Positions 11,511 through 25,124 of a stretch of 64,000 nucleotides of DNA are shown here, in pieces. The notes under the pieces are model-generated. The model did not search any database, was not told the origin of the DNA, and saw only the letters and a program-made list of their open reading frames with translations. Each line of letters opens with the position of its first letter. Position 1 is the first letter of the stretch. The stretch comes from Mercurialis annua (lineage: Eukaryota; Streptophyta; Magnoliopsida; Malpighiales; Euphorbiaceae): the NCBI RefSeq assembly GCF_937616625.2, contig NC_065576.1, forward strand, positions 49,472,128 through 49,536,127, given 5' to 3'. Both the position numbers and the translations under genes were made by a program.

Positions 11511-12986
11511 TTTGGTCTATTTAGGTTCGTTTCAAAAACGAACGTTTACCTTGTTCTTGCTATTTTTGCGGGCGCAATATAGATCAACACTTGTTTATGG
11601 ATCTCTAATTATATTTTACTCATGCATATGTCAAAAAATGTGATACAATATATGAAGATATGTAAACAAAAAAAATATGAACATTTTATTTTTTCGTTTC
11701 TACATAAAAATTTAGATTTTAAAAACAGTTGTGATACATCTACAAAACATTTTAGATAGATTATAAAAAAACAGTACATTAAACTTCTTATAACTAAAAC
11801 ACTAATCTTCTATAAACAAAATGAAAAAAAACATAGAAAAATACACAAATAGTAAAATACAAATATATACCACCTAATACACCATGATACATCTCTGAAA
11901 TATTTTAAAAATATGATGTATTCTCAATACATAAATAAAACGTATTATAGTACGATTAGTTTACAAAAGACTATCGTTACTAATTAATTTATCAATAATT
12001 AAATTTTAAAAGAAAAGTATGACATCAACTTAAAATTATGATAAAAATTGAAATTGAAAAAACCATATCACAATAATTAATTTAAAAAAGGCATGAATAT
12101 TTATAGTAATTTGAGAAGTAGTTACTTATTATCATCATTTAATTAAGAACAAGTTGATAAAAAATTTAAAATGTACTACAACTAAATCTAAAAAATTATT
12201 TAGATAAGATGCACAATTTTCAGTAATGACACAATTGAAAAAACCATGGCTCTGAAAAAGATATAAAACCATAATCTTAAGGGAATTTCAATAATTTTTC
12301 CTAACTCCTTAAATAATTCAGCATTTCACACTCACCATAATCATCTTTATCATTCATTTCTGCAGCTTTTCTCAGTAACTCAACACAATCCAAAAAAAAT
12401 TCAACACAAACCTTCAAAGACATAACAATGGCAAAACAAATTGTATATTTTCTACCCAAGAACGTAGACAGTATTTTGCTTATGATTTTGATAGTAATTG
12501 TTCTACTCCTTATATTTCTGCTCCACCTATCCATTTTATTAAAAATTATTTAGACGTTAAGCAAAAAAGAAACGTATTATCCAAAATAAAAATTCAAGAA
12601 AAGAAAAAAGATGTTGATTCAAATAAATTTAAAATCGCAGATGTGCATGTTGATGAAAGTAAGAAAAAAAAAATTTGAAATTCAAAGATTGAAATAATGG
12701 CAGTTAATGAAAGAAAGAAAAAAAATGGTGAGATATGAAATGGAGAAGAAGACAACAAATTATACGTGTATTCTCTTGTTTATTTATTTTAATCAGCTCA
12801 CCACGTGAATCAATAGGATGAAGTATGTACTTGATGTGAGTAATTACTGTTATTACCCCTTTAATGTCAACGAAAATTTAGCATTAATGAAAACAATTAG
12901 GCCGCTTAGTATTTTTGTAACAAGCGTAATTAGCTCATTTGTCTAACTATTCCTTTATTTTTAGTCGTTCTTATTTAAAATTAGAT
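11511..12986. other. AT-rich intergenic DNA
   Basis: I see no supported gene or bordered element. A TCAAAAACGAACG-type word near 11530 and polyA/polyT runs are present but carry no recognisable function. Confidence 0.45.
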
Positions 12987-13287
12987 AAAATCCATACGGA
13001 GGTCCCTCTACTTTATCATTTTTGTTCGAGAAGTCCCTACACCAAAGTTCGTCACGTCTGGATCCTTATACTTTGCAAATTTGCTATCCCTTTTTGTGTT
13101 TTTTTAGTCCCTCTACTTACAATTTGTGATTTTTCCGGTACACAAAAAATGACTTAAAAGATTATAATTTATAATTTGAAAGACTGGAAAAACAAATAAG
13201 ATAAGTAGAGGGACTTTACGAACAAAAAAAAAATACAGAGGCTACTGAACAAAAATGATAAAATAGAGGGGTCTCTGTATGGATTTT
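12987..13287. mobile_element. MITE with about 40-bp terminal inverted repeats
   Basis: The left end (AAAATCCATACGGAGGTCCC, continuing through CTCTACTTTATCATTTTTGT) pairs with the right end (ACAAAAATGATAAAATAGAG, continuing to TCTGTATGGATTTT). A further internal inverted pair involves GTAGAGGGACT. Length is 301 bp with no coding capacity. A target duplication could not be fixed, so the superfamily is open. Confidence 0.65.
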
Positions 13288-13739
13288 GTCTTAAAATTAT
13301 TATTTTCTCCATCAAATGGCGCTGTTTTAATAACCTTTTATGAATGAAACGACACCGTTTTTCAATTGCAAATCCTTTAGATAAACCTTTCACAGTATTA
13401 AAAGGCCATAAAAATCGATTGAATAATATATTTAAAATAGAAATGCTAAAAAAATAATAAAAAAAGACCATGCCATGTACCTTAAGAAAACGTACTAAAA
13501 ATACTACAAAGGTGAAAGACGATACTTTTTGTTTCTTTCAAATAACCTTTAAATAAATTCAAATTAATTTTGCTAGAAACCAAATTGAAAATCAAATAGA
13601 ACCAAAGAATCAACTAAATTGACCGGTTCAGTTCTATTTTTTTATATATAATTAGTTCTACTTTTCCTTGTCGAACTAAATGTGCATACTTTTTTATATT
13701 ATGGTTAGTTTGATTCAATTCAGTTTATTTGGTTCAAAC

Positions 13740-14061
13740 CAGTGTTTTAAAAACCGGACCTGACTAGCCGGTCGGACCGGTTGAACCGCGAACCGGCCAG
13801 TGATCCGGTCTGAAACTGCGAAAAACCGGATTTTTTGGTTGGATCGGGTTGGACTGATTGAACCGGATTAAACCGGTAAAAGACCGAATGTTGAACCGGA
13901 TCGGACCGGATTGTACCGGTAAAAAACCGGCGAATCAGAATTTTTTTATTTTTTTTAAATTTATCAAACCGGTTGAACCGGTCATTGAACCGGTTCAACC
14001 GGTTGAACCGGAAACCTGTGGCCTCACCGGTTCGGCCATCGATTCGGTTTTTAAAACACTG
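13740..14061. mobile_element. hAT-type MITE rich in GAACCGG words
   Basis: The ends CAGTGTTTTAAAAACCGG and CGGTTTTTAAAACACTG are perfect inverted repeats over 17 bp. They are flanked by a perfect 8-bp duplication GTTCAAAC (13732-13739 and 14062-14069). The interior is filled with GGTTGAACCGG and ACCGGTT words on both strands, which could form many alternative hairpins. Open frames inside are by-products of this repeat. The CAGTG terminus and 8-bp duplication define a hAT element. Confidence 0.85.
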
Positions 14062-14069
14062 GTTCAAAC

Positions 14070-14706
14070 CAAATGCACACAGCTAGCCATGACTGATAGA
14101 ATCGAATCAGACCATTAATATGATTTAAACCGATTCAAAGTTTATTTTGGTCTGGTTAAAATGGATTTGCTTCTTTTTAAATTATAAAAAATTATAGTTT
14201 TTGATTTTAGTTTGGTTTTTACTATTGGTTATCCGAATTGACCGAAAAACCGAACCTTAAAATAATATCATTTCTATTAAATATTTATAAAATAAATGTG
14301 TATATACATATATATGAAAATAATATTTATAAACTAATACACAATAAATTAATATATATTAATTTTATTATTATGTATAATTTTTATCTAAATCTATATT
14401 AACCAAACTAAAACAATGGTTAAATTTGGTTAACCACAACGAAATTTTGTATAAATATTTAGTGTGATTTGGTTTATTTTTCCTCTTCAAATATGATTTG
14501 GTTTTAGATTTTACTAAACCAAACCCTAATAGGTGGTTACCAAGCAAGTAGCTCTTTAATAAGTGAAGAACAACTAACATTTCTTAATTAATTCTCAGCA
14601 CAAAGTAAGGAACTAAAGTTGTAAAAAAAAAACTCAAATTAAATTTCCCATGCAAATAAAAAAAGAGAAGAAACAACAACAAAGATTAATCTCAGGAGTC
14701 TGCCAT
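14070..14706. other. Intergenic DNA downstream of ACLA
   Basis: AT-rich DNA holding the expected 3' untranslated region of the ATP-citrate lyase gene at its right end. No other gene is supported. Confidence 0.4.
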
Positions 14707-17700
14707 TTACGCAGCCACAGTGATGCACTCAATTGCTTGCTTGCATATACCAGTCATTGTTGCTTCAGGACCATAAACCTAATACCAAAACATAAACACA
14801 AAAAAGTAATAAATAATTAAATATGTGAAAGTAGCCCTGGCCATTTTTCGGAACCGGTCCGGAACCGCCCAAGGGGTATATTTGAGATTATTTTCTTCAT
14901 ATTGTATTAACGTGAAACAAAGCTTTTAAGACATGATTCAGCTGTACCTCAATGGGAATGCCAATTTCTTCTCCAAGTGTCCTCATTTTTGCAAGGCCTT
15001 TTTGGTAATTAGGGCCTCCTCTCCTCACATAAATGTGCATCCTTGCTGCTTTAAGCTTTGATTCCTGAAAATATCAATAACTCAATCAACAATACTGGAG
15101 GTATCAGTAAGAGAGTAATCAACTTGAGTTGAGACAACTCGCTAGCTATTCGGAGTTGACTTGAAAAATATTGGAAATCAATTTGATGGAAATCGAGTGG
15201 AGCTCAAGTTCTAGCTACTCGAGTCAATTGCTGAATTGAATTCAACCATCAATTTATTTAGCTCAACAAGCTTGCGAGCCTAATCGAGGGTTAATTTCCT
15301 TATTTATCCATTTGTTATTATAAATATTTATAATAATAATAATAATACTCTTATGTTTATACTAAAATTTAAATAAATAATCAAGTCAAGCTCGAACATC
15401 AATTATTCTATCGATCTTGACTCAACCAAGTTCGAGTCTGAGTTTCAAACAGCGTTCCAACTCAACTCAACTCGATTACACCATTCGCTATGAATTTTCC
15501 ACTATAATTATGATTGTGCTTTATAAAATTTAATTTCACAAAGCCTGTTTTTGTACGTGTATAAATATTCACAACGATGAAGTTGAGGATTTTGGACTTC
15601 AGCCATACAAAATTTTGTGTTCTACAGAAAAAGTGATGATTTTTCAGTAAAAACACAATTAACCAACTTACCTTCTCCTTTAAGGCTCGAATTATGCCAT
15701 TGAATGTAGCAGCCACATCAGTGAAGTTAGCAATCCCTCCTCCAACTACAAGGGCTCTTTTACGGCCATCAGGATCAGAAGTAGCACACTGTAGAAAGAG
15801 TAATAATAGATTAGTTCTCGCATGATGAAAATTTGATCCACCTCCGCGGTAGCAGATCCAGCATGTTATCCCAGGGCACTATCTTACAACCTAACTACGT
15901 CTTAATCCCAAGTTAATTAGAGTCTGCTATATGGATTCCTATCTTCCAATCCACTTACTTCGTAAGTCTACTTCAAGAAGAAGAAAAAAAATGGACGGAT
16001 GAACAAATTGAAAACGGGGTTTCACACACTTATAGACAACCATTGGCACAGCAAAGTTATGGAAAGTGAAAACTTACATCAATTAGAACCCTAGCATATT
16101 GCAATACTTCATCTTCATTGGGTGCTCCACTGTATTCTGCATAGTTCCCAAGTTCGGAAGCATAACCAAGATCACCAACCTGAGCGTAATGGAGCAACAT
16201 TACAAGCTTGCACTTAGAGGAAATGAAAAGAGAAGAATAATCTTCAACGAAATCCTGATTATAAACAAACAGAGCCATACAGTATCTGCGTATATGACAC
16301 TTGCACCTCCTCCAGCCACCATAGTCCAGATTCGTCCCTTTGGATTTAGAACTGTGAATTTCAGTGATGCACTTGTCTGCAAGAAAATATAGATATAGAT
16401 AAACAAATAAAGGTTACGAGACCACATTGGAGAAAACAAGTTGATAAGAGCATTGTGGCTTGTAAAAGTATCTTTTCACCCCATGAGGAACTATTCAAGT
16501 AATACCTTTTCATCAAGTCCATGAATAAAGCTTTCAGTGGGGCTCATAACTCTTCCAAATGGCATCGGAAATTCAATGTTTCCCCACCTAGAGAAAAAAA
16601 GATAGTGTAAGGGAATACCGAAGATGAAACGGTAATTTTTTTATAAAATAGATGGATTGCATTGTTATAATTACAAAAGAATTTAGGAGAAAAATCATTC
16701 AAGCAAATGAAATGTACTTCTTAAAGTTCTTGAAGGTAGCAGTGTCATCCAGCTCGCCCCTCATATCCAATGGATACGGTTTCCCATCGACCAAAGCAAA
16801 AGGATTCATCTCTAGGAAAGTGAAGTCGAGATCTGATAAGCATAAAATTTGAAGATTAGAAGAAAATTTTTTAAGGCCAAGAAAGTCAACTGCAAATTTA
16901 GAGCTTCAATAGAATATAAACTGTAAAAAGTCACCAATTTACCTTGAAATAGAGCAAAAACAACTTTAATAAACTGCTCAAGTTCTCCTTTTATCTGCTC
17001 AAGAAAAAAAATTGAATTTTGAAATCAACAGAAGGTAGAATATGTCTAGCTTTTTGACTGATATTATGTCAAAACATTTAATTAATAACGCTGACCTAAA
17101 ACAGCAGCTAAGCCACAACAAAAGAACAAATGCAGTCAAACAAAGAACAGAATCCACAACGTTACCTCCAATGGAAGGGTTGCAACAAGTGGAGCACAAA
17201 CTTCAGATGTAAATGATGTCCCTGTTGGAACAAATATAGTCTTGACCTGGAACAAATACATGCATAAATATCATGTGCACCAGATTAACATTAAAAATCT
17301 TATGCGGTTTGTCTCAATGAGCACCTTATCCCAATTCTCTTCAATTTCAATTCCACCGCATTCTGAAAAGCTCATGCTGCATCCTAGTCGCTCTGAGACG
17401 ATGTTAAGGTAAAATTCTTCATTGTGGGGGATGAATGGCTCAACAATGAATGTTGTTATAGGTCCTTTACACCCACCCATCTCAACCTGTTAACCAAGAG
17501 ACATGGCTTTAATCCAAAAGTCAAAGTCTTTATGGATAAATAAATTATTCATTTACTCAAAGCAAGAGATATTTATATTAGGTGAAAAAAGTCTACCTCT
17601 TTGCCAATGCGTTCTTTTACAAAACCAGCAACTTCAGCCAGATCTAGATTTAAAGCAACTAGACCACTCTTGCCACGCTTGCCAAACAACATGTCAGGCT

Positions 17701-18351
17701 TTACAACAAGTTTCCCGGATGAAAGCCAAGGTTCCTTCTCAGCTAGCTCGCTGAAATCAGTCGATTCTGTAACCTAAACATATGATAAGTGATTTAACAT
17801 GGGAAAATAGAATTGTAGAGCTTGCATAATCGGAGATGTTGATTTCGGAGAGTCAAGTCTTTAGTATTACAAACTGCATAGAATATTAGAATATGAATAA
17901 GGCTAATATGGATCCTGGTTTCTAGTTTCAGCATCCGAGATATGCTTTCTTGACCAGGCAGATACTAGTTTAGTTTGATAGGATCATATTAACACATTGG
18001 TTCCTCCACAATACCACCCAATTCCCGGCTTACAATGGCGGAAATGATCAAATTCACCAAACTTAAACCTTATAAATCAATCAACTAAAACAAAACCAGT
18101 GTTTCAAACTACAGAATCCGATATTGGCATGACTTAATCAGTCTCAATGAACAAAAACTAAACCAAATCCGAATCTCACCGAGAACTTACGCATTAAATC
18201 AAAAGAAGATCTACAAACTTGAATCAAACTCAAATTAAGAGAAACCACTCACTTGGGCAGACTTGAGAGGCAATTCATAGCCGGCAAGCCTCTTAAAATG
18301 CTCCTTCAACAATCTCTTAGAATCATACTCTCTGATCTTCTTGCGTGCCAT
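14707..18351 (-). CDS. ACLA: ATP-citrate lyase subunit A (12 coding exons)
   Basis: The gene encodes the A subunit of heteromeric plant ATP-citrate lyase. With subunit B it makes cytosolic acetyl-CoA from citrate, ATP and CoA, feeding wax, flavonoid and isoprenoid pathways. Coding exons are 18253-18351, 17597-17773, 17325-17486, 17166-17246, 16943-16994, 16718-16832, 16506-16587, 16281-16376, 16078-16179, 15672-15788, 14948-15064 and 14707-14778. They total 1272 nt, giving 423 residues, the usual family length. The protein starts [20 protein letters not shown] and ends [11 protein letters not shown]. An ATP-grasp region ([14 protein letters not shown]) precedes the CoA-binding and citrate-binding parts ([28 protein letters not shown]). 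All junctions are GT-AG. A 5'-leader intron probably spans 18362-18692. One intron holds a hAT-like repeat. Confidence 0.96.
15107..15485. mobile_element. hAT-like CTCGAG-rich repeat in an ACLA intron
   Basis: The left border GTAATCAACTTGAGTTGAG and the inverse of the right border, GTAATCGAGTTGAGTTGAG, are imperfect inverted repeats. The interior is rich in CTCGAGT and GAGCTCAA words. Related patches lie at 21419-21590 and 33940-34385. A clean 8-bp duplication is not visible. It lies wholly inside the intron between the exons ending 15672 and starting 15064. Confidence 0.45.
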
Positions 18352-18770
18352 TTGTTTTCACCTGATACCCACCAAAACCAAAAGAAATGGACATCAATTA
18401 ATATATACAACACAGATCTAATCTAACATTACCAGATCACAAACTCAAACTCAACCAAATCCTACAACTACCCACTTCCAAATTCCAACAGTCTTACCAA
18501 AACAGAACCAAACATTTAAGAAAAACCCAATAAATAATGACCAAAACCCTCAAATTTCCCCTTCATTTTTTTTAACAAAGATAGAGTCTTTGAACTATAA
18601 TACATGCATGAATCTATAGAACAGTCTAATCAAAATATTTCAAAAAATTAATCAATTGAACTTACATTACAGTTAGAATTTAAGACATTACCGTTGGAAA
18701 TGCGAGAGCTTGAACAAGAATCAAGAAACACACGAAAAAAAGACTTGATCTTTTGGGGTCTGGTTTTAGC

Positions 18771-18780
18771 TTATTTATAG
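18771..18780 (-). promoter_or_regulatory. TATA box of ACLA
   Basis: The minus strand reads CTATAAATAAGC here, with transcription expected to begin near 18740-18750. A short leader exon would then end at a GT donor near 18692 (CCAACG followed by GTAATG), and the second leader segment would start after CAG near 18361. Confidence 0.5.
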
Positions 18781-19510
18781 TGGAAAATTGAGATTTTTTA
18801 TTTTGATTTAAAAGAAAAATAAAAGTTTGGTTTGTTGAAATAAAGAAATGAGACTCCGTTATTAGTTAGCGGGAAGGAATGGTAAGGTGCAATGGGGTAG
18901 GCCACACCTTCTACCTTCCATAATCAACGTTTCAACCATTACTTCCTTTTTTTTTTATTTGGGATTCTTACCATAAGGCTCCTATATTATTATCTTAATC
19001 ATATTTGAGTTCTTGTAGTTTTAAAATTAATCAATCAATCTTTTGTCTTGATATTAATTCAATTATTCCTTCAAAATGTTCGATTTGATAGGATACTTTT
19101 TAGTTAAATGAACATAGGTTTTAAAGTAATTTGTATTTAGACCTCGCTTGATTCAAAAGTGCATAATTATTGGAAAATATACTTTTCGAAAAATTAATTG
19201 ATATTGGAAAAATTATTGGAAAATATACTTTTCGTGTGGTGGAAATCGATATTTTTTTGTTTGTTTATCTCATGCAATCGTCTCGTCATGTCATTTTTAC
19301 ATCAAATTGATGAGCATTTGTGTAGGAAATCTTTTAATTTAATATTTAATATTTTTGTCATTAAATATTCTATATGGCTAACACACTATTGATTTGTTAC
19401 ACGAATGACATGGCGCAACAGTTGTGTTATATAATTATTTTTAATCAATTTAACTAGAAAAGTATAACTTATCTAAGTTTTTTTAGGAAAGTTATTTCCC
19501 TAATTAAAGA
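18781..19510. other. ACLA upstream region and intergenic DNA
   Basis: Presumed promoter-proximal DNA of ACLA followed by AT-rich sequence. No gene or bordered element was recognised before the LINE tail at 19524. Confidence 0.4.
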
Positions 19511-19523
19511 AAAGTCAACCCCT

Positions 19524-19908
19524 TGGTTATTATCATGGTCTCCTTCTAGGATGGAATTTGGGAGCTAAAAAGGTTATTATAGAAGTTGATAATAACTTGG
19601 TTGTGGAGAAGATTAATTCCAGCTTGTGTGCAGCCGGGTATTCCAACCTCCTAGCAGCTATTCATGGCCTCTTACGTCAAAGATTGGGAAGTTATAGTTA
19701 CTCATGTTTATAGAGAGGCAAATTTTGTGGCGGATCATTTGGCTTCTTTAATGCCTAATTCTGAGATTGGTATAGATTGGCACGATGAACCTCCTACGAG
19801 TCTCGGCCCTTGGTTAATTCATGATGTTCAAGGAATTACGTATGATCGTAATATCCTTTGTTAAGTTTGTCTAGACTTTTGCCTTCTTCCTTGTACCAAA
19901 AAAAAAAA
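19524..19908 (+). mobile_element. 5'-truncated LINE tail with target duplication
   Basis: The insert encodes the end of a LINE RNase H domain (LGAKKVIIEVDNN, then after a frame change VIVTHVYREANFVADHLA). After the stop comes a short 3' region ending TTGTACC and a run of about 16 A. The 13-bp word AAAGTCAACCCCT is present on both sides (19511-19523 and 19909-19921), the target duplication of target-primed reverse transcription. Only about 385 bp of the element were copied. The frame is broken, so it is an inert fragment. Confidence 0.88.
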
Positions 19909-19921
19909 AAAGTCAACCCCT

Positions 19922-21418
19922 CAACTTCATGAGAAGTAGAATGATGCAAATGAATCAAGTAAGAAAAAAAATGTTATTTTTCGCCAAATAAAATGGTAAA
20001 TATAAACCAAATAAAAATTAATTCATAAATTTGTTAGTTCCTACAATGAATTTTTTAACTGATATAATCTTTGATGAAAAATTTTATTGAACCAAAAAAA
20101 ATTCAAATTTTTCATTGAATCTATCAAAATTTCAAAATCAAAAAATATTCTCATTATTGGACAATTCTATAAATTTAATATTAATTTTAATATTTTAATG
20201 AGTGTAATATGATTTTACATGATTGCATGTCATCAAATTAGTTATCAAGTCAGATGATACATCATTAAAAATTAACAGAGTTAAAAAACATTTACGACAG
20301 GGACAATAAAATTATAAAATAAAAATATGATTAACTAAATTCTCTAAATGGAATTTAATTTATTTTGCTAACGTTATTTTGATTCATGGAATAAAATAAA
20401 TATTTCTAAAAAATAGAACAACTTTTTTTTATTTTCTTGTACAATTTGGGTTAGGTGGTGTTTGATAAAATTGAAATTAATCTTGAAAAATTATTTGTTA
20501 AATTTAAGAGATGAATATATTAATTACTAATTTTTTTAAGTGTTGAATGTCGTAATCTATCTAATAACTTTATTACTGAAAATGTTGTGTTTTTTCATAA
20601 AAAAATATTTTAGTTTATTGTTTTGGATTTTATAATATATATATATATATATAATTATTAAATCACAATTTAATATTTATATACAAATATAAGTGTAAGG
20701 GTATAATAATAAACACTATTATTAAAGAATATAGAGATAGAAAAAGATATTTTATTGATTGGTATTATAAATTACATGTCCAGGAGTAGCAATCAAACAT
20801 TTCATTAGAAATTTGAAGTCAAATATTTTAATTTATTATTTTAATTGGTTTTAACTTAGTTTATTAAATTATTCTGAACTAAGTTGTGTTATCAAACGTT
20901 ATTCAATGAAAATAAGGTTAATTCCAATCAAATATTAAACGTTTGTGGATTTTGTCAGTTATTACCAAACTTTTCAAAATCAATTAGTTTAGCTCATTTT
21001 GTGATATTTGAAATCTTTTTTAGCCATTTGTGAATTGTTGGTCATTTACCGCAAGTATGCGGTATCACAACTAGTAATAAAATGGATTTTAAGTCCAGAG
21101 ATCAAATCCCACGGAGTCAACGGTGTCCAATGAGAATAATTTCAAGCTAATCGTTCATTCGGTTAGTAACACGACAAAAGGGAATTGTAAGCAATAAAAC
21201 AACTAAAATGAAACCGAATTCTACTCAACAAAAGCAATTAACTACACTAATCACTAATTTACAATAAAAACGTTGAAATAAAATGGAGATAATAATAAGA
21301 TGAAAGCGTTGATACTCTCTAACAAACATGTAGTAACCGAAAACGTACATCAATTTTTATGATGCATATCTAAATTTAGAGGTGATAATAAAATTATTAT
21401 TATTATTATTATTTTATA
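19922..21418. other. Intergenic DNA with a retroelement-like patch
   Basis: Mostly AT-rich. Around 21050-21210 the sequence ACCGCAAGTATGCGGTATCA followed by TTAAGTCCAGAGATCAAATC resembles a motif common in the non-coding part of plant LTR retrotransposons, but no borders or coding parts are visible. An (ATT)n run lies at about 21391-21412. Confidence 0.35.
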
Positions 21419-21590
21419 ACAAGCTCGTTTAGGCCCGTTTAGGATCGCGAGCCTCACGAGCCTCGGTAATTGATACTCGAGCTCGGCTCGAATTTTTCGA
21501 GCCGATCTCGAGCTTTTTTCGAGTCGATCTCGAGTAACTCACGAGTAGCCCAACACGTTTACACCCTACCCTAAAACGCTCACACATGTA
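21419..21590. mobile_element. hAT-like CTCGAG-rich fragment
   Basis: Dense CTCGAGCTCGGCTCGA words end at an outward CGTTTACACCCTA border, which reads TAGGGTGTAAACG on the other strand, a common hAT end. The opposite end is missing, so this is a fragment related to the repeats at 15107 and 33940. Confidence 0.45.
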
Positions 21591-22243
21591 ATAAAGCATA
21601 AAACACTCATTAACGCATGCTAAAACAATAGAAAACCGATGCAAAACCGACTCAATTAGTAGAAGTATTATACTCCTATCATGAATCAAACCGAAGTATT
21701 TGTTAAATTAACTACAATAGACGCCTTTTTAATCGTGGACATTTTAAAACAATATATTATCATTCAGATTATAATGAAAATATTATTTAAAAGTTGGAAT
21801 ATAACAACAACTTTCACTAAACGTTTGCTATCTTAGAATTACTTAACCTTTTGAAAATATAAAGATTTAGGATTCATGGGTGATTATATTTAGGGAGGTA
21901 AAATAAATTTTCCATTTTTTTGTGGAAATTGATTGTGTTAATTGTCAGCATTTTAGGGATTCCTATCACTGTTTGATTCATTTATTCTTTTGTGTGGATA
22001 TTCAAGATATATTTGTTCTTTTATGCATTGTTTCATTAAAACTTATAAATTGGTGTTCTTTTATGAATAACATTAAAATAAACAACATTAGTGTTTTGTT
22101 TGATTAGTATTTTACGAGACTTGCAAAAACTGATAAAATTCATGGTCAAATAAATATTAGTTTACACAATATATAACAGTGGCAATAATAAATATTGTTT
22201 ACTTTACAAAATAATTTGTGCTCTTAACATTTTGTGCGCATTA

Positions 22244-22586
22244 GAGCATCTCCACTCTAATGCTAAAATACCTCACAATGCTATAATTTAGCATTTAATA
22301 TAAAAAACACATCTCCATTGCACTTCTATTTCATGTGCTAAATTTAGCATATGCTAAACATTGTGCCAAATTTGTTAGAAAGTTTAGCATATGCCAAATT
22401 TGTTTATATCTAAATTATTTACAGATTTGCCATTAATAATGATAATCACTTATAAAATTATAAATTTAGCATTTAGTTTAGCATTTTGCAATGGAGTAAA
22501 TTTCAATAATATGTAATATATATAGCATTTTATCTTATTTTGTGTTAAAAATAGCATAAAAAATACAACATGCAATGGAGATGCTC
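22244..22586. mobile_element. Tourist-type (PIF/Harbinger) MITE
   Basis: The element begins GAGCATCTCCACT and ends ATGGAGATGCTC, with terminal inverted repeats of about 13 bp. It is flanked by TTA on both sides (22241-22243 and 22587-22589). The 343-bp AT-rich interior contains repeated TTTAGCATATGC words and no protein. The TTA duplication and the terminus are typical of PIF/Harbinger MITEs. Confidence 0.88.
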
Positions 22587-22589
22587 TTA

Positions 22590-25116
22590 CATGCAAAGTC
22601 CAAAACATAAGAATTTGACCTTCTAACACGTTTGTGTATCATTCAAGATATTCAAATCTTAATTTGGTTGTTTAATCTTTAAAGCCACTTGTCCAATGAT
22701 ATACACATATTTAAAAAAAACCATTGTACATGCATATATTTATTCAGTAATTAAACCTTTTAATTATGAAGTTTCAAGATATATGCTATCTACAAAATTA
22801 TATAATAACCATATATAAATATTATGTTGGTTTAGAGGTTGTAGGTTTGGAGTATGGCATGTTCAAAAATCGAACTATATTGAATAATTAATGCCAGTTC
22901 GATTTTATTTCATTTGATCATATAATAAAATTTCAGTTCGAATTATTAAGTTTAAAATCAATACACATTTTTAATTTAGAAAGACCGAAACCTGCCATAA
23001 GTTTGAGTATAGTTTTTTTTTTAAATGATGTTGAAAAACTAATCAATTCTGTAAATTAATAAGTTTATCAATCTATCAACTTTTTCGATAAATTGACTTT
23101 ACTCTTTATAGTAACTTATACCAATCTTATTTCATCAAAAAAAAAAATGCCAACCTTATTACCAAAGTCCAATCAAAGTTGGTAAGTAAATTTCATAAAA
23201 GTACTTAATCAACCTCTTTGGTCAACCCTTTATATTTGATCTCTCCCACAATTTCAATATTACACATTGACTTATTATTTATTTGTATGCAACTTGCACT
23301 CACTAAGCATATTTTATACTTAATTAATTACAGATTCACTGTGTATCTCAATTTTTTTTAATTTGGTGAGTAAGATTTAATATTCCTTTTTAATTCCCCA
23401 ATTGCATAAACTTTTTATATTAATTTTCTGCATCTCTCTAATGACAATCACTTTATTATTATATTATATAATTCACTAAACTTCACTAAGAAAAATTTGC
23501 ACAATTTATAAATAATTGTTACTATTTTTGTTTAATTAATGGGTTTCCAATCGCCATACTAAACCCACTAATTTTCATTCTCATAGGATATAATTATATG
23601 AACAACAAAAATTCTTTTATTATTTTTAATACTATTGAATACTTAGAATTCAAATTCAAACTTTTTGATTAAATTAGAATAATTGTGTGGCAGTTGATCT
23701 AAATATTTACAGAATTATAATGGTTATTTTAGTCAAACCGTGTTTGGCAATGCATTAATTGAAACTCAAATATGAGAATTTAAAGTCATAATTGCACTTG
23801 TGAATAGTAATTCAACTCAAATATGAGAATTTAAAGTCATAATTTACTAGTTATGTATTATGAAAGCAAGTGCTATTGAGAGTGAGTTCTATAGAACTTG
23901 ACTTTCCAGTTCTGACATAGTCTATTTTATTTTATTTTAAATATAACAGTTACAATTGTTAGAAAATATTAATATCAATTTGACAGATATGTTTGAATAA
24001 ACGACGTTACAGCAGATTGCATAATAAATTAAAAAAATACATAATTGTTTAACTAAATTTTACAAATTAAATTAGCATTTGCTTTTCTACTTCCCTTTTT
24101 TTAAATGTATCCATTTAAATATATTTATTTGTTTGAAATTCCATTCGTCAATATCGATCAAAGACATAAAATTTTGCATGATAGAGTCGTTGTAGTGGTT
24201 TCGTTGAATCCTGAGATCTTTCTGTTGAAGTGGGAGTATCCCACATTAGTTGTATATATAAATGAACACGTGTTTAAATATTAGTTGAGTATTTACACTT
24301 AACACCAATGAGTTTTAAGATATAATCTAATACGTTATCAAAACTTTTTCCATCCACACAATTTGAATTTTGCCCCGTCCACGTGAGATGTGTGAGACTG
24401 AAAGGAGATTAACTCGGTCCGAACATGCTATATTTATGTTTTTTATTTATGTTTTCTTATGGGTGGGTTTATAAAAAATGCATTTTTTTATTTTTATTTA
24501 CAAAATATGATTTTAGTAGTTTTTTTTGGGTAGAATTTCAGTATGCTTTATTAAAAGTGTTTTTTATAAATAAAAAGTTTGAAACCATATATTGGTATGA
24601 GAGAGCGTATTTTTTTTAAAAAATAAAAAAGTGTAAACGAGGTATATTGGGTAATTGATTGAGGAGGTATTTAAAATATTACATTTTCTTAGGTGACTAA
24701 ATTTAAGTTCGCTATAATTTGATTACTAAATTTTTATTTTTTTACTTTAATTATTAAACTTTAATTGTGTTCCAACGAGAGGTTTTCTGTAAAAAAACAT
24801 ATGTGGGCAGCCGATTTTTACTTTTTTTTTGATTAAAATCTAGACATGTATGTATAATTTGGCCGAAAAACTTCCCACTGAGTTGGAATTATGCATAAGT
24901 GACACATTTTCATAAAAATACAATTGTCACATGGGCTGCCAAATCATCATTTTAACTGAAAAATCTCCATTTAAATAAAATTAAATTTTAATAATCAAGG
25001 TGAAACAAAACGATAGTTTGGATACCTTCAGTAGCGGAGGTATATTCTAAACATTTATATATATCCAAGGCTTTTAAATGGGCCGGACCTGAAGGGATTT
25101 CCAGCCCACTAAATAG
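22590..25116. other. Intergenic DNA
   Basis: AT-rich DNA without a supported gene. A direct repeat of about 31 bases (AACTCAAATATGAGAATTTA and what follows) occurs at 23763-23793 and 23814-23844. Other short open frames look random. Confidence 0.4.
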
Positions 25117-25124
25117 CTTTTTAG

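Noticed and set aside
13747..14118. Open frames of 86 and 106 codons on opposite strands
   Set aside because: They are translations of the repeated ACCGGTT words inside a hAT MITE.
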